Origin: Xenorhabdus lircayensis
GTDB lineage: Bacteria; Pseudomonadota; Gammaproteobacteria; Enterobacterales; Enterobacteriaceae
Reading direction: 5' to 3'
Assembly (NCBI RefSeq): GCF_016306625.1
Contig: NZ_JACOII010000040.1
Location: 62,001 to 126,000, forward strand
DNA length: 64,000 nucleotides
Shown: positions 7,157 to 16,723 of the stretch, one piece after another
How positions within the stretch are numbered: the stretch's first letter is position 1
Layout of the letters: every line of letters starts with the position of its first letter
Translations under genes and position numbers: made by a program
Notes under the pieces: generated by a model
Databases searched by the model: none
Told to the model about the DNA's origin: nothing
Seen by the model: the letters and a program-made list of their open reading frames with translations, nothing else

Positions 7157-8080
7157 ATGGCTTACGCATTGGAATTGACGCAGCTCACTAAGACCTATGA
7201 GAGTGGAGTGAAGGCACTGCGGGGGATTGATTTGTGTGTAGAAACAGGCGATTTCTACGCGCTTTTGGGGCCAAATGGTGCAGGAAAATCCACCACGATT
7301 GGTATTATCAGTTCTTTAGTTAATAAAAGTAGCGGCAAGGTTAAGGTATTTGGCTACGATATTGATACGGATCTCGTCAATGCTAAACGTCAGCTCGGGC
7401 TTGTTCCACAGGAATTTAATTTCAATCCCTTCGAGACAGTCATTCAGATTGTCCTTAATCAGGCGGGATATTATGGTGTTCCGCGCGACGTAGCACAGGA
7501 TAGGGCTGAAACCTACCTTACCCAACTGGATCTATGGGGAAAGCGCAACGAACGAGCTATTCGTTTGTCTGGTGGCATGAAACGGCGTTTGATGATTGCC
7601 CGTGCCTTGATGCACCAACCGAAATTGTTGATCCTTGATGAACCTACGGCGGGAGTGGATATCGAATTGCGCCGCTCCATGTGGGAGTTTTTGAGAGAGT
7701 TGAATGTGCAGGGAACGACGATCATTCTGACGACTCACTATCTGGAAGAAGCTGAAATGCTGTGCCGTAACATTGGCATAATCCAGCATGGTGAACTGGT
7801 AGAGAACACCAGTATGAAAGATCTTCTCAGCCAACTTGAACGTGAAACGTTCTTGCTCGATTTAGAGCCGAAAGGAACAATGCCTATTGTTGAAGGTTAC
7901 GACTATCGTCTGATAGATACAGCTACGCTGGAGGTAGACGTAAAACGTGGGCAGGGGTTGAATGATATTTTCTCCCAGCTGAGTATACAGGGTATCCAAA
8001 TTAGCAGCATGCGTAACAAAGCGAATCGCCTGGAAGAGCTGTTTGTTGGGTTGACCAATAATAATCAAGGAGGCCGATAA
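7157..8080 (+). CDS. yadG: ABC transporter ATP-binding subunit YadG
   Basis: 307 residues. Walker A GPNGAGKST is at 38-46, signature LSGGMKRRL near 138-146, Walker B LLILDEPTAGVD near 156-167, and H-loop TTHYLEEAE. The C-terminal extension of about 85 residues is typical of the ABC-2/YadG group. It should energise YadH, an exporter of unproven substrate. Its TAA shares one base with the yadH ATG (TAATG), so translation is coupled. Confidence 0.93.
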   Translation: MAYALELTQLTKTYESGVKALRGIDLCVETGDFYALLGPNGAGKSTTIGIISSLVNKSSGKVKVFGYDIDTDLVNAKRQLGLVPQEFNFNPFETVIQIVLNQAGYYGVPRDVAQDRAETYLTQLDLWGKRNERAIRLSGGMKRRLMIARALMHQPKLLILDEPTAGVDIELRRSMWEFLRELNVQGTTIILTTHYLEEAEMLCRNIGIIQHGELVENTSMKDLLSQLERETFLLDLEPKGTMPIVEGYDYRLIDTATLEVDVKRGQGLNDIFSQLSIQGIQISSMRNKANRLEELFVGLTNNNQGGR

Positions 8081-8850
8081 TGATCCAACTGTACTGGGTA
8101 GCCCTGAAAACCATTTGGATTAAAGAAATCACCCGTTTTGGTCGTATTTGGGTGCAGACGTTATTACCGCCTGTGATCACCATGTCCCTTTATTTCGTCA
8201 TATTCGGCAATCTGGTGGGTTCTCGTATTGGTGAAATGGGTGGGGTGGGCTATATGCAGTTTATAGTGCCGGGGCTGATAATGATGTCAGTTATCACCAA
8301 CTCCTACTCGAACGTTTCTTCGTCCTTTTTTGGTGCTAAATTCCAGCGTAGCATTGAAGAAGTACTGGTTGCTCCGGTTCCAACCCATGTCATCATTGCT
8401 GGATTCGTTGGCGGCGGAGTGGCTCGTGGTGTATGCGTTGGGATTCTGGTGACGTTGGTTTCCTCATTGTTCGTACCGTTACAGGTACATTCATGGGGAA
8501 TGGTGGTGATCACCTTGCTGGCAACGTCTATTCTGTTTTCGTTGGCGGGGCTGTTGAATGCCATTTTTGCGAAAACTTTCGATGATATCAGCATTATCCC
8601 GACTTTTGTTCTGACACCTCTGACTTATCTGGGTGGCGTATTTTATTCTCTTACTCTGTTGCCTGCTTTCTGGCAAGCCGTGTCAAAACTCAACCCGATT
8701 GTCTATATGGTCAGTGGCTTTCGTTATGGTTTTCTTGGTATTGCTGATGTTTCGCTGGCGATGACATTAGGCATGCTGAGTGCCTTTATGATCGGGTTTT
8801 ATTGGCTGGCTTGGTATTTAATTGAGTCAGGTCGAGGGCTGAGAACCTAA
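8080..8850 (+). CDS. yadH: ABC-2 type transporter permease YadH
   Basis: 256 residues with six predicted membrane segments and the ABC-2 signature around VLTPLTYLGGVFYSL and LNPIVYMVSGFRYGF. GGAGGCCGATA, inside the yadG end, is its ribosome site. It forms the inner-membrane channel for YadG. The family resembles drug and O-antigen exporters, but the substrate is unknown. Confidence 0.93.
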   Translation: MIQLYWVALKTIWIKEITRFGRIWVQTLLPPVITMSLYFVIFGNLVGSRIGEMGGVGYMQFIVPGLIMMSVITNSYSNVSSSFFGAKFQRSIEEVLVAPVPTHVIIAGFVGGGVARGVCVGILVTLVSSLFVPLQVHSWGMVVITLLATSILFSLAGLLNAIFAKTFDDISIIPTFVLTPLTYLGGVFYSLTLLPAFWQAVSKLNPIVYMVSGFRYGFLGIADVSLAMTLGMLSAFMIGFYWLAWYLIESGRGLRT

Positions 8851-8866
8851 CAGCCAAAATATAACG

Positions 8867-8889
8867 CTCCGCCGCAAATGATGGCGGAG
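8867..8889. terminator. Hairpin after yadH
   Basis: CTCCGCC (8867-8873) pairs with GGCGGAG (8883-8889). It is followed by TGGGGTTG on the plus strand, so the T-tract is weak. It lies between convergent yadH and panD. Confidence 0.5.
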
Positions 8890-8956
8890 TGGGGTTGATA
8901 ATAGAAAGAACAGAAAGTCGGTTATATCGTGATTGCTGGGAAACAATCGATCGCAT

Positions 8957-9337
8957 TTAAGCGACCTGAACAGGCACCGCCTTCGCAATCCGGCTCATCA
9001 TATTATCGCCATCAAAGTAAGCTACTTTGGGGTTATGCAGCCTAGCCAAATCATCAGGTACTTGGACATATGAGCAGATAATGAGCTTATCGCCTACCGC
9101 AGCACGTCGAGCCGCCGCTCCGTTGACAGAAATGATTTTGGAACCGCGTTCGGCGGCAATGGCATAAGTTGAAAATCGTTCGCCATTATCAACGTTATAA
9201 ATATCAATCGCTTCATATTCCAGAATGCCGGCAGCATCCATAAAATTCTGATCGATAGCACAGGAGCCTTCATAGTGAAGATCAGCCTGAGTCACTTTTA
9301 CTCGATGTAATTTCCCCTGTAGCATGGTGCGTAACAT
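8957..9337 (-). CDS. panD: Aspartate 1-decarboxylase proenzyme
   Basis: 126 residues, the family length. It makes beta-alanine from L-aspartate for pantothenate. The self-cleavage site Gly24-Ser25 (YEGSCAID) that yields the pyruvoyl cofactor is present, as are the AIAAERGS and ISVNGAAA segments. In E. coli panD lies next to panC. Here about 5.5 kb of accessory DNA separates them, so panD must have its own promoter, probably within 9338-9420. Confidence 0.97.
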   Translation of the reverse strand: MLRTMLQGKLHRVKVTQADLHYEGSCAIDQNFMDAAGILEYEAIDIYNVDNGERFSTYAIAAERGSKIISVNGAAARRAAVGDKLIICSYVQVPDDLARLHNPKVAYFDGDNMMSRIAKAVPVQVA

Positions 9338-9840
9338 GTTTGGTGCTCCTGAATTGATGAGTGCCGTATCTGCGAAGAAAAACAGATCACGGGAGAAGTG
9401 ACTATATCAGGTTGTCAATAAATAGCCAAAGTGGAGAATGGAGGGAAATGACAGAAAACTGAGGTATTTTTATTGTTATTTCAATGTATTTCATTGCATT
9501 ATTTATTCTTATTGATTTTTTTAGAACGAATGGACTCGATTAATTTGGCTTGATTTTTTCCATAATAGAAATAGTTTGTATAAAAATCTTCATCACTATC
9601 TAAAGAGCTAAATTAATATATCTGATGAGTTAATGAGTATATTATGTGAAGTCTTGGTAAGGGACTAGTTAGCCAGTAAAATCTGCTTAATTTAACCTGA
9701 CAGATATTAACCAATTTTTTTACTTCCATCCGCGAATTTATGATTTTTTACATAAAATGTACCAAGTGTATCTGGAAAGTATTTAACTCCATTTTTACAT
9801 TTACTATCATTTATTTCGGGTAATCAATAACATGATGGAC
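9338..9840. other. AT-rich intergenic DNA
   Basis: Apart from the panD leader (CAGGAGCACC just upstream of its ATG), nothing is recognised here: no long frame and no RNA gene. It marks the left edge of the insertion between panD and panC. Confidence 0.5.
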
Positions 9841-9910
9841 ATAACTCAGTCCGTTTAGTAATTTGGAATTTTTCGCAATTGATTAGATCGCAAAAATCGG
9901 ACTGAGTTAT
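9841..9910. repeat. 70-bp inverted-repeat element (MITE-like) or terminator
   Basis: ATAACTCAGTCCG (9841-9853) is perfectly repeated in inverse at 9898-9910. The interior repeats the pattern weakly (ATTTTTCGC against GCAAAAAT). It lies 30 bases after the stop of the TTC38-like gene, so it may end that transcript. Its sharp ends and size also fit a miniature mobile element. Confidence 0.45.
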
Positions 9911-9940
9911 CTTCAAGTGATCTACTTTTTTAACGGTTAT

Positions 9941-11170
9941 TCATATCCCTAACTTTAATTGGGAATGATATAATATCTCATCTATGATACTCCTTTGAGT
10001 ATGACTTCCGCCCATAAATTCATAGCTCATGGGTTTACTTAATAGTGATATAACATCAGAATAATTTCCTTGACCATAATTTTTTATGGCATAAAGCAAT
10101 GTTTCTTTAGTTTTATAGTAACCAATAGGATGACTATATTTTGTATTTTCAATAAGATAATCGATCATGTCGAATCGCTTGTTAATGACAAAAGCTAATG
10201 CAGCATGAAAATCATTGAAAAAGTAAAATCCGAGTTCGTTTTTATTATTCCATGACTCAAATAAAGTATCTGCATTTTCTTGTGTTTTATTTTTTTCACA
10301 TGTTAGCTGTAATCTAAATAACAAAGATGATGCATCTAAATCCTCAAGCCCATTTTTATTATTTTTTTGCCTGATGTTATTATAGATGTTTATTGCTTGT
10401 TTTTCTTTGTTCATTTTTATCAGGAAAATAGCATAATGCCAGAATAGATGAAGGCGCATTCCATAGTTATTCCTCCATATGTATTTCATGCTATCCATCC
10501 AATATTTACCTTCTTTGAAAAGTTTTTTGTCATAGAAATAGTGACAAGTGGCATGAATAGCATAAATATCGAGTTTATTAATTTTCAATGATGTGGTTGC
10601 ACTTTTGTAGGCTTCTTCATGATATCCGTTTTCACTGAGGATAAATGCTTCAATTCCTTTAAAATAACAATAGAATTCATCCTTGGTATTCCAATGTTGA
10701 CTGACAATATTCAGCGTTTCAAGCATGGTTTCTGTCATGCCATTGTTGAATTCTATCATATGACATGTATAAAAGCTTAATATGTCTTTGGGATATTTAA
10801 TTAAGCATTTGTAAAAATAATTTCTTGCTTGTAAATAATTTCCATTGATCAGGTTTTTTATTCCTGAATTTATATTTTTGGCCCTTTCATCTGATTCTTT
10901 TTTGGCTGTTTTTACTAGAGTATTGAATAATGATTCAGCTTCTCTATGCTTTCCTCTTTCCATAGAAAGAAGCAAATCAATCATATGTATTTGAAGTACA
11001 GACAGAGATATATTTTCCGAGCAAGACCAATTTACTTTAGGAGTATTTTCATTTTTCATCATTCCCAATATGCAATTATAACACTCATTGATAATAAGTA
11101 AATCATCATGTTTACACACAACTTGTGGTATTTGCGCGCTATCGTTAATAATCATTATTAAAAGTCTCAT
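9941..11170 (-). CDS. TTC38-like tetratricopeptide protein of unknown function
   Basis: 409 residues, alpha-helical, with TPR-like repeats through most of the length (for example GNYLQARNYFYKCLIKYP, KGIEAFILSENGYHEEAYK, KEKQAINIYNNIRQ). The C-terminal GGSHTQRSIIDE matches the hallmark GGSHAQRD segment of the TTC38 family, known in animals and scattered bacteria. It is cytosolic by appearance; no signal peptide is obvious. It is much more AT-rich than panC or panD and stands alone, ending at the 70-bp inverted repeat. A downstream in-frame start a few codons in is possible. Function is not known; binding of a partner or metabolite is inference. Confidence 0.7.
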   Translation of the reverse strand: MRLLIMIINDSAQIPQVVCKHDDLLIINECYNCILGMMKNENTPKVNWSCSENISLSVLQIHMIDLLLSMERGKHREAESLFNTLVKTAKKESDERAKNINSGIKNLINGNYLQARNYFYKCLIKYPKDILSFYTCHMIEFNNGMTETMLETLNIVSQHWNTKDEFYCYFKGIEAFILSENGYHEEAYKSATTSLKINKLDIYAIHATCHYFYDKKLFKEGKYWMDSMKYIWRNNYGMRLHLFWHYAIFLIKMNKEKQAINIYNNIRQKNNKNGLEDLDASSLLFRLQLTCEKNKTQENADTLFESWNNKNELGFYFFNDFHAALAFVINKRFDMIDYLIENTKYSHPIGYYKTKETLLYAIKNYGQGNYSDVISLLSKPMSYEFMGGSHTQRSIIDEILYHSQLKLGI

Positions 11171-11409
11171 GAATGGTTAATTTTTCAATGTCATTATTCT
11201 GCATCTATTTTGGTATAAGCTTATAACCCAATGAGATAAGTAAATATACATTAAAGAAAATTGCAATTAGAGTGATTCAACTCACAACAAGAGATTTATT
11301 TTAAAATAGAACAACCTTTTAAGTATTCAAAACCTAATCGGAATGGATGAATTATTTTGTATATCAACGAGTTTGATGTTTTATTGGTAAGTATCCGTAT
11401 CGTATCATT

Positions 11410-12294
11410 TTATGATATTTTTCTATATATTTTTGATGCTAGTGTAATAAAGGATTTTGCGGCTGGAGAAATTTGCTGAGTGTCAATGACAGCGAGTGCA
11501 ACCTGCCTTTTGACTGTAGGATTTAATGGCCTTTTGATATAGTTGCTGATTCGCTCTGAAGGTAATGCAGATTCAGCAACAATAGTTACTGCTTCTCCAC
11601 GCTCCACTATTGCTAGTGTGCTGACCAATTGAGACGTTCGATAACGTATTTGAGGTTTTAGTTTTTCGGCAAGGAACATTCTGGAAACTATTTCGCCTGA
11701 ACCTGCTTCTGTTAAGCTGAAAATATAAGAACAAAGCTCTTTAAGGCTAATGGATTCTTTCAATGCTAAAGGATGATTTTTGGGTAACACTGCCACCATT
11801 TGGTCTTCAATTAGTGGAAAAGTTTCGAATTTATCTTCTGGTAATGTGACAAATCCCACATCAATTTTCCTATCCATGATCCATTGTTCAACTTGTTTAT
11901 CAGAGCCTTCATCAATATAGACTTCTATTTCTGGGTGTTTTTTTGAATATTCTTTAAGTATTTTGGGTAATAAAGCCGTTGATGAGGTTGGACCAAACGA
12001 ACCAATTCGCAGTATTCCTCGTTTCATTCCCTTAGCATCAAGCGCTTCTTGTTTCATTATCTCAGTTAGACTCAAGATCATTTGAGTGCGCTGTAACAAT
12101 CTGACACCAATATTAGTCAGTTCAACTTTTCCTTGGTGTCGATGAAACAACGAGACACCTAATTCTTGTTCAAGTGATTTTATTGCATGAGAAACACCAG
12201 ATTGTGAAATATTTAATTGTATGCCTGCTAATGTGAAGCTACGTCTTTCCGCTATAACAGAAAAAATGGTCAATTGTGTGATTGTCATCACCAT
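11410..12294 (-). CDS. LysR-family transcriptional regulator
   Basis: 294 residues. An N-terminal winged helix-turn-helix (about 5-64, TLAGIQLNISQSGVSHAIKS) is followed by a periplasmic-binding-protein-like effector domain (about 90-290). It is divergent from an EamA-type exporter gene, the usual layout for a LysR regulator and its target. A perfect 16-bp palindrome lies 10 bases upstream of its start codon. The effector is unknown. Confidence 0.9.
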   Translation of the reverse strand: MVMTITQLTIFSVIAERRSFTLAGIQLNISQSGVSHAIKSLEQELGVSLFHRHQGKVELTNIGVRLLQRTQMILSLTEIMKQEALDAKGMKRGILRIGSFGPTSSTALLPKILKEYSKKHPEIEVYIDEGSDKQVEQWIMDRKIDVGFVTLPEDKFETFPLIEDQMVAVLPKNHPLALKESISLKELCSYIFSLTEAGSGEIVSRMFLAEKLKPQIRYRTSQLVSTLAIVERGEAVTIVAESALPSERISNYIKRPLNPTVKRQVALAVIDTQQISPAAKSFITLASKIYRKIS

Positions 12295-12303
12295 GAATTC
12301 CTC

Positions 12304-12319
12304 ATGAGTATTTACTCAT
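12304..12319. promoter_or_regulatory. Palindromic operator candidate in the lysR/exporter divergent region
   Basis: ATGAGTA-TT-TACTCAT is a perfect palindrome that fits the T-N11-A LysR-box idea. It is placed to allow autoregulation of the LysR gene and perhaps control of the exporter. Confidence 0.4.
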
Positions 12320-12442
12320 TTGTTTATGACTTTATATTTGTATCAATATATTCAGATAATATAAAGCTCTTTAGAAGATGAATGACTATACTTTAGTGAC
12401 TTTAGATATTAAAAATAATAAATATTACAAGGTGTTGTAACA

Positions 12443-13410
12443 ATGTCTTTTAAATCAAATGATTATTCGAGTTATATGAAATTAACTATCGTTTCAATCA
12501 TATGGGGAGGCACGTTTATTGCTGGAAGATTCATCTCATTTGATATCGGGGCGTTATTATTGGCATCATTAAGATTCATTCTTGCTGCGACTGTACTTGT
12601 GTTGATTTTGGCTTTTTCTAAAAAAGGATTTGTGAAAATAAATAAGACTCAGATGACAAAAATAATACTGCTTGGTTTCTTTGGTATTTATGTCTACAAC
12701 ATCTGTTTTTTTATGGTTTAAAATACATTGATGCCTCAAGAGCTTCACTTATTGTTGCTATAAATCCAGCAGTAATAGCCGTGCTTTCTTATTTTATTTT
12801 TAGGGAGAAATTGTCTTTAATCAGAATAATCGGAATATTACTATGTTTACTGGGGGCCGGTGTGGTTATTCTTGGTAATAATTCACATTTGTTACTATCT
12901 GGATACGGAAGCCTAATCGGTGATATTTCCATATTGGGATGTGTCATTAGCTGGGTCATTTATAGTGTTTTTTGTAAAACCATAGTGAATGAAATTGGCG
13001 CATTACACACTGTGGCTTACTCGGTACTTGCTGGTGCAATTATGTTGACAGTAACAGTACTGTTTACAGGTGAGATGAATCAAACAGAATTGAGATTATT
13101 GTCGGTAAATGACTTAATAAGTTTGATTTATTTGGGAGTTGTGGGATCAGCCATTGCATATGTTTTATATTATGACGGAATTGATAAAATTGGTGCTACG
13201 CGTGCAGGCGTATTTATAGCTTTAAACCCGTTAACAGCAGTATTAGGCGGTGTATTATTTTTAGGGGAGAAATTAACCGTCGCTATATGTATAGGTGCTG
13301 TTTTTATTATTATAGGTATTTTCATCGCAAACAGAGATGTGAGAACAAAAAACAACCTATTGAGCCATTCTAGTGGAAATGGATGTGGTAATACAATAGG
13401 TAGGAAATAA
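12443..13410 (+). pseudogene. EamA/DMT-family exporter, split by a frameshift in a T7 run
   Basis: The first part (12443-12720) encodes about five membrane segments and ends at TAA just after ATCTGTTTTTTTATGG. The missing GLKYIDASRASLIVAINPAV, a classic EamA segment, continues in the next frame from 12715 to 13410. One more T in the seven-T run (12706-12712) would restore a single protein of about 322 residues with ten membrane helices. The rest of the frame is intact, so the change is recent, a reversible slippage, or an assembly error. It is divergent from a LysR regulator, which suggests efflux of a metabolite or amino acid. Confidence 0.8.
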
Positions 13411-13492
13411 GTCAGATGACAAGCGCAGGCTTACCTTGTAGAGCTCGACCTGAGCGAAAATGAGATCGCAAAAAAGATCGGAGTGACTGAAT

Positions 13493-14347
13493 ATGAATAG
13501 AGTTCTTAGTGTGTGCGCTGTGCTGTGTCTTACGGTAATTCCAGCAGCAGTCAAGGCAGATATTACCGCGCCAATTGTTTACCTTGAGCATGCAACTCCT
13601 TCGGTGTCGCTCAAGATCAATGGTAAAAAGGTTAACAGGCTTGCCATTGATACCGGGGTATCCGGCGGATTTTATCTCCCTCAATCCGTCTTTGATTCGA
13701 TTTTTCCGGCGCGGAATCATCGCACAGAAACCCAAAATTCTGTTGATATTTTTGGCGTTGAGAAGTCTGCTGTAGCGGCAAGAGCAGCTAATATTACTGT
13801 TAACGGTGAACGCCTTTCAGATGTTGACGTTGAAATCTTCAAACCGTGGGGTAACGGCATGTTAGACAGCAACGGGCAACTGATCATCGATGGGGTGTTA
13901 GGTCTGGGCATCGCCAAAAACAAAACGCTTATTATCAACTACGCTTCAAAGATGCTGACGATAACTGACCATCTTAAAGCGCTTCCTGATGGCTACCGCT
14001 GGCAATCTATCCCATTTACCCGAACAAGGAGCGGAATAGAAATTAGTGTGTTATCTGGCAATGAGAAGATAAGCCGTATGGTTATTGATACTGGTGCAAG
14101 CCATACAATACTTTTTACGCGCTCAAAAAAAGGGTGTGCTGTTCTCTCTGCGTCCTGCCCGAAGCAAACTATTGTGACGCCTGACGGTGTTAGGCTCTCT
14201 GCGTTTATCTTTCAGGTTTCTGATGACAAGATAAATCCTGATAAACGGATAGATTTTGATGGCCTGTTAGGTGAAGATTTTCTTTCAAACAGGGTTCTCG
14301 TCATATCGAATGACCGATTGTTAATTAGCTCACCTAATAACAGTTAA
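13493..14347 (+). CDS. Exported bilobed aspartic protease (retropepsin/pepsin-like)
   Basis: 284 residues with a signal peptide (about 1-22, ending AVKA). Two lobes each carry an aspartic-protease active-site motif: DTG at 53-55 (LAIDTGVSGGF) and DTG at 199-201 (MVIDTGASHTI). Each is followed by the matching hydrophobic-Gly motif, DGVLG (133-137) and DGLLG (256-260). One chain could therefore form a complete two-aspartate site, like pepsins. Two Cys (215, 222) may pair. It is probably periplasmic. The remnant of an HlyD-type secretion gene follows directly, so it may once have belonged to a peptide export locus. The substrate is unknown. Confidence 0.75.
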   Translation: MNRVLSVCAVLCLTVIPAAVKADITAPIVYLEHATPSVSLKINGKKVNRLAIDTGVSGGFYLPQSVFDSIFPARNHRTETQNSVDIFGVEKSAVAARAANITVNGERLSDVDVEIFKPWGNGMLDSNGQLIIDGVLGLGIAKNKTLIINYASKMLTITDHLKALPDGYRWQSIPFTRTRSGIEISVLSGNEKISRMVIDTGASHTILFTRSKKGCAVLSASCPKQTIVTPDGVRLSAFIFQVSDDKINPDKRIDFDGLLGEDFLSNRVLVISNDRLLISSPNNS

Positions 14348-14775
14348 GGATTGGCAGGCATTCCCTTAACATCCCTCGATCGACAACCTTCCCCCTTCTT
14401 CTGAGCGCCACAATCGGCGCAATTCTGCTTTCCTGCCTCATTTGGGGATCTTACGGGATCAATGTAGAAGCGTCGGGAAGGGTAATTTTTAATCCTAACG
14501 CATCTTCTCTCGTTTCTCCTATGGATGGCATGGCGGAGAGTTTGGGTACCATCGACGGTCAACAGGTTAACGTTGGTCAGAGAATTATGGTGGTTTCACA
14601 TGAGATAAAAACTAAATCAGGGTTGATGTCTCGAAAGGAACGCGCCGTGCTGACAGAAAAAAAGCAACTGTTTACTGAAAAATTAGCGTTATTGGGGAGG
14701 GAGAAAGAAAGCGCTCTCGTAAAAATACCTCAGTCAACATCACCAAAGCACAGGCTGATATCATCACTCTCTTAG
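14341..14775 (+). pseudogene. Remnant of an HlyD/CvaA-type membrane fusion protein
   Basis: In the frame of 14341 one reads a membrane segment (LLSATIGAILLSCLIWG), a strand ASGRVIFNPNASSLVSP and then the lipoyl-like SLGTIDGQQVNVGQRIMVV, followed by the start of the coiled coil (MSRKERAVLTEKKQLFTEKL). This is the N-terminal third of an HlyD-family adaptor. No normal start codon is in this frame before 14521, and after about 14720 the family match is lost, so the gene is broken at both ends. A partner ABC exporter is absent. Confidence 0.6.
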
Positions 14776-14833
14776 GGACATGTGCATCACTTCTATCACT
14801 TTACCAACACACATATCCCATAATTCAAATCAG

Positions 14834-15688
14834 TCAGGCCAAATCGACCCGCTGATTATCAATCAGCCGTGTTTGGCCTAACCATGCTGCCATCAGGACC
14901 ACCGCTTTTTTGCTTTGTGCTGTCAATGGCGCCAGATTTTCTGCATCACGGATAAACAACTCATCCGGCATAAAACCTTCTTCCCGCAAGTGTGCGGTTG
15001 CCAATTTAATCAACTGCTCTGTATCCCGTTCGCCATGCTGCAATCTTTCCGCTATAAATTGCATGACTTTATTCAATAAAGGCGCAATTTTTTTCTCTTC
15101 AGCGGATAGGAGGTTATTACGTGAGCTTAATGCCAATCCATTTTTATCACGGATGATAGGTACAGGAACTAACGTAATATCGTAAGCCATATCTGCAATC
15201 ATTTTGCGGATAATCTGTAATTGCTGGAAATCTTTTTCGCCGAAATAAACCAGATCAGGCTGGATCAGATTAAATAATTTGCTGACAACGGTGGTGACGC
15301 CACGGAAATGTCCCGGACGGCTGGCACCCTCAAGCATATAAGAGAGTTCCGGCACTTCGACAAAAGTTTGGTTGCCGTTTAAGCCATTTGGGTACATTTC
15401 GTTAGCGCCGGGGGCGAAAACTAGTTCAACATTGCGACGACTTAGTTTCTCGCAATCTTCCTGCAAGGTTCGTGGATAATTAACCAAATCGTCTTCTCGG
15501 TCAAATTGCATCGGATTGACGAAAATACTGACGATAACGACATCAGCCTGTGCTTTAGCGGTATCCACTAATGCCATGTGACCATCATGCAGATTTCCCA
15601 TCGTAGGGACAAAGGCAATACGTTTGCCCGCTTGGTGCCAGCGGCGTATCTCACGGCGTAAAATTGGGATCGTTTCTATAATCAGCAT
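14834..15688 (-). CDS. panC: Pantothenate synthetase
   Basis: 284 residues. It joins pantoate and beta-alanine with ATP through a pantoyl-adenylate. The nucleotidyltransferase motif [12 protein letters not shown] (HIGH-like) and [19 protein letters not shown] and [11 protein letters not shown] segments are intact. AGGAG precedes the ATG. It is downstream of panB on the same strand (40 bases), forming panBC. Confidence 0.97.
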   Translation of the reverse strand: MLIIETIPILRREIRRWHQAGKRIAFVPTMGNLHDGHMALVDTAKAQADVVIVSIFVNPMQFDREDDLVNYPRTLQEDCEKLSRRNVELVFAPGANEMYPNGLNGNQTFVEVPELSYMLEGASRPGHFRGVTTVVSKLFNLIQPDLVYFGEKDFQQLQIIRKMIADMAYDITLVPVPIIRDKNGLALSSRNNLLSAEEKKIAPLLNKVMQFIAERLQHGERDTEQLIKLATAHLREEGFMPDELFIRDAENLAPLTAQSKKAVVLMAAWLGQTRLIDNQRVDLA

Positions 15689-15728
15689 TGCTGTACTCCT
15701 TTAATTAGCAGTCATGCTGGGGGAATAA

Positions 15729-16520
15729 TCAGTTGAATGAATGTGCTTGATCGGGATAAATACCGCTTTCTACCTGTTCAATATACAGGCGGACGGCGTC
15801 CCGTACATTGCCAGTTTCCTTGAGGAAATCTTTGGCAAATTTAGGCAATCTTGCGGTAATGCCCAAGGCATCGTGCATAACCAGAATTTGTCCATCAGTC
15901 ATATTGCCAGCCCCAATACCAATGACCGGAATTTCCAGCGCTTCAGTGACACGTTGTGCCAGCCCGGTCGGAACGCATTCCAGCACCAGTAGCTGTATTC
16001 CCGCCTTTTCCAAGGCAATGGCATCGTTGAATAATTTCTGGGCAGAGGTTTCATCGCGCCCTTGGACTTTATAGCCACCGAGTACATTGACTGATTGTGG
16101 CGTCAGCCCCAAATGCCCACAGACGGGGACAGCACGTTCAGTCAGCATTTTTACGGTGTCACATAACCAGTCTCCACCTTCAATTTTGACCATATTAGCC
16201 CCGGAGCGCATCAATGCAGCGGCATTGTCAAAACTTTGCTCGGGGGTGGCGTAGCTCATGAAAGGCATATCTGCGATTAGAAAAGAGTGGGGGGCGCCAG
16301 CGCGAACGTTTCGGGTGTGGTAAGAGATGTCTTCAACGGTAACAGGTAAGGTAGAGTCGAATCCCTGCACGGTCATACCGAGTGAATCGCCAATTAGCAT
16401 GACATTGATGCCTTGTTCGGCGAAAAGGTGCGCGAAACTGGCATCGTAAGCGGTGATAGTCGCGAACTTGCGTTTCTCTTTTTTTAACTGACTTAAGTCA
16501 GCCAGAGTTGTTGGTTTCAT
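15729..16520 (-). CDS. panB: 3-methyl-2-oxobutanoate hydroxymethyltransferase
   Basis: 263 residues, the family length. It forms ketopantoate from alpha-ketoisovalerate and methylenetetrahydrofolate in pantothenate synthesis. Typical segments are visible: [17 protein letters not shown] (Mg-binding Asp), [20 protein letters not shown], and ECVPTGLA with the catalytic Glu. GGAGATAAT precedes the ATG. Confidence 0.97.
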   Translation of the reverse strand: MKPTTLADLSQLKKEKRKFATITAYDASFAHLFAEQGINVMLIGDSLGMTVQGFDSTLPVTVEDISYHTRNVRAGAPHSFLIADMPFMSYATPEQSFDNAAALMRSGANMVKIEGGDWLCDTVKMLTERAVPVCGHLGLTPQSVNVLGGYKVQGRDETSAQKLFNDAIALEKAGIQLLVLECVPTGLAQRVTEALEIPVIGIGAGNMTDGQILVMHDALGITARLPKFAKDFLKETGNVRDAVRLYIEQVESGIYPDQAHSFN

Positions 16521-16536
16521 TATTATCTCCTGAATA

Positions 16537-16599
16537 GTTATACCTTTTATCTTTCAAGCTGCTGTTTTGTTGGCTGCAACTCGAGATCTGTCAGGTATA
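16537..16599. repeat. Dispersed palindromic repeat, copy 1
   Basis: TATACCT (16539-16545) pairs with AGGTATA (16593-16599), with a partly complementary interior (CAAGCTGC and GCTGCAACTCG). The left half closely matches 48246-48283. It looks like a dispersed intergenic repeat family. Confidence 0.5.
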
Positions 16600-16601
16600 G
16601 A

Positions 16602-16646
16602 GCCTATCCCATTTAGGGGAGCCAAAAAATTCCCGATAGGATAGGC
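16602..16646. terminator. Hairpin between folK and panB
   Basis: GCCTATCC (16602-16609) pairs with GGATAGGC (16639-16646), and an inner GGGA/TCCC can add to the stem. It is directly adjacent to the dispersed repeat and downstream of folK, so it could attenuate transcription into panBC. The T-tract is poor. Confidence 0.4.
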
Positions 16647-16723
16647 CTTGATTATCCAGAAATCGGCCACGGCTGTATGGGATGTTGAATCACTTTTTCT
16701 TCATAAAATTGCTGCTTGAAATC

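Noticed and set aside
12443-13410. Two separate functional half-transporters
   Set aside because: The split falls inside a conserved EamA segment within a homopolymer run; the second part lacks a ribosome site.
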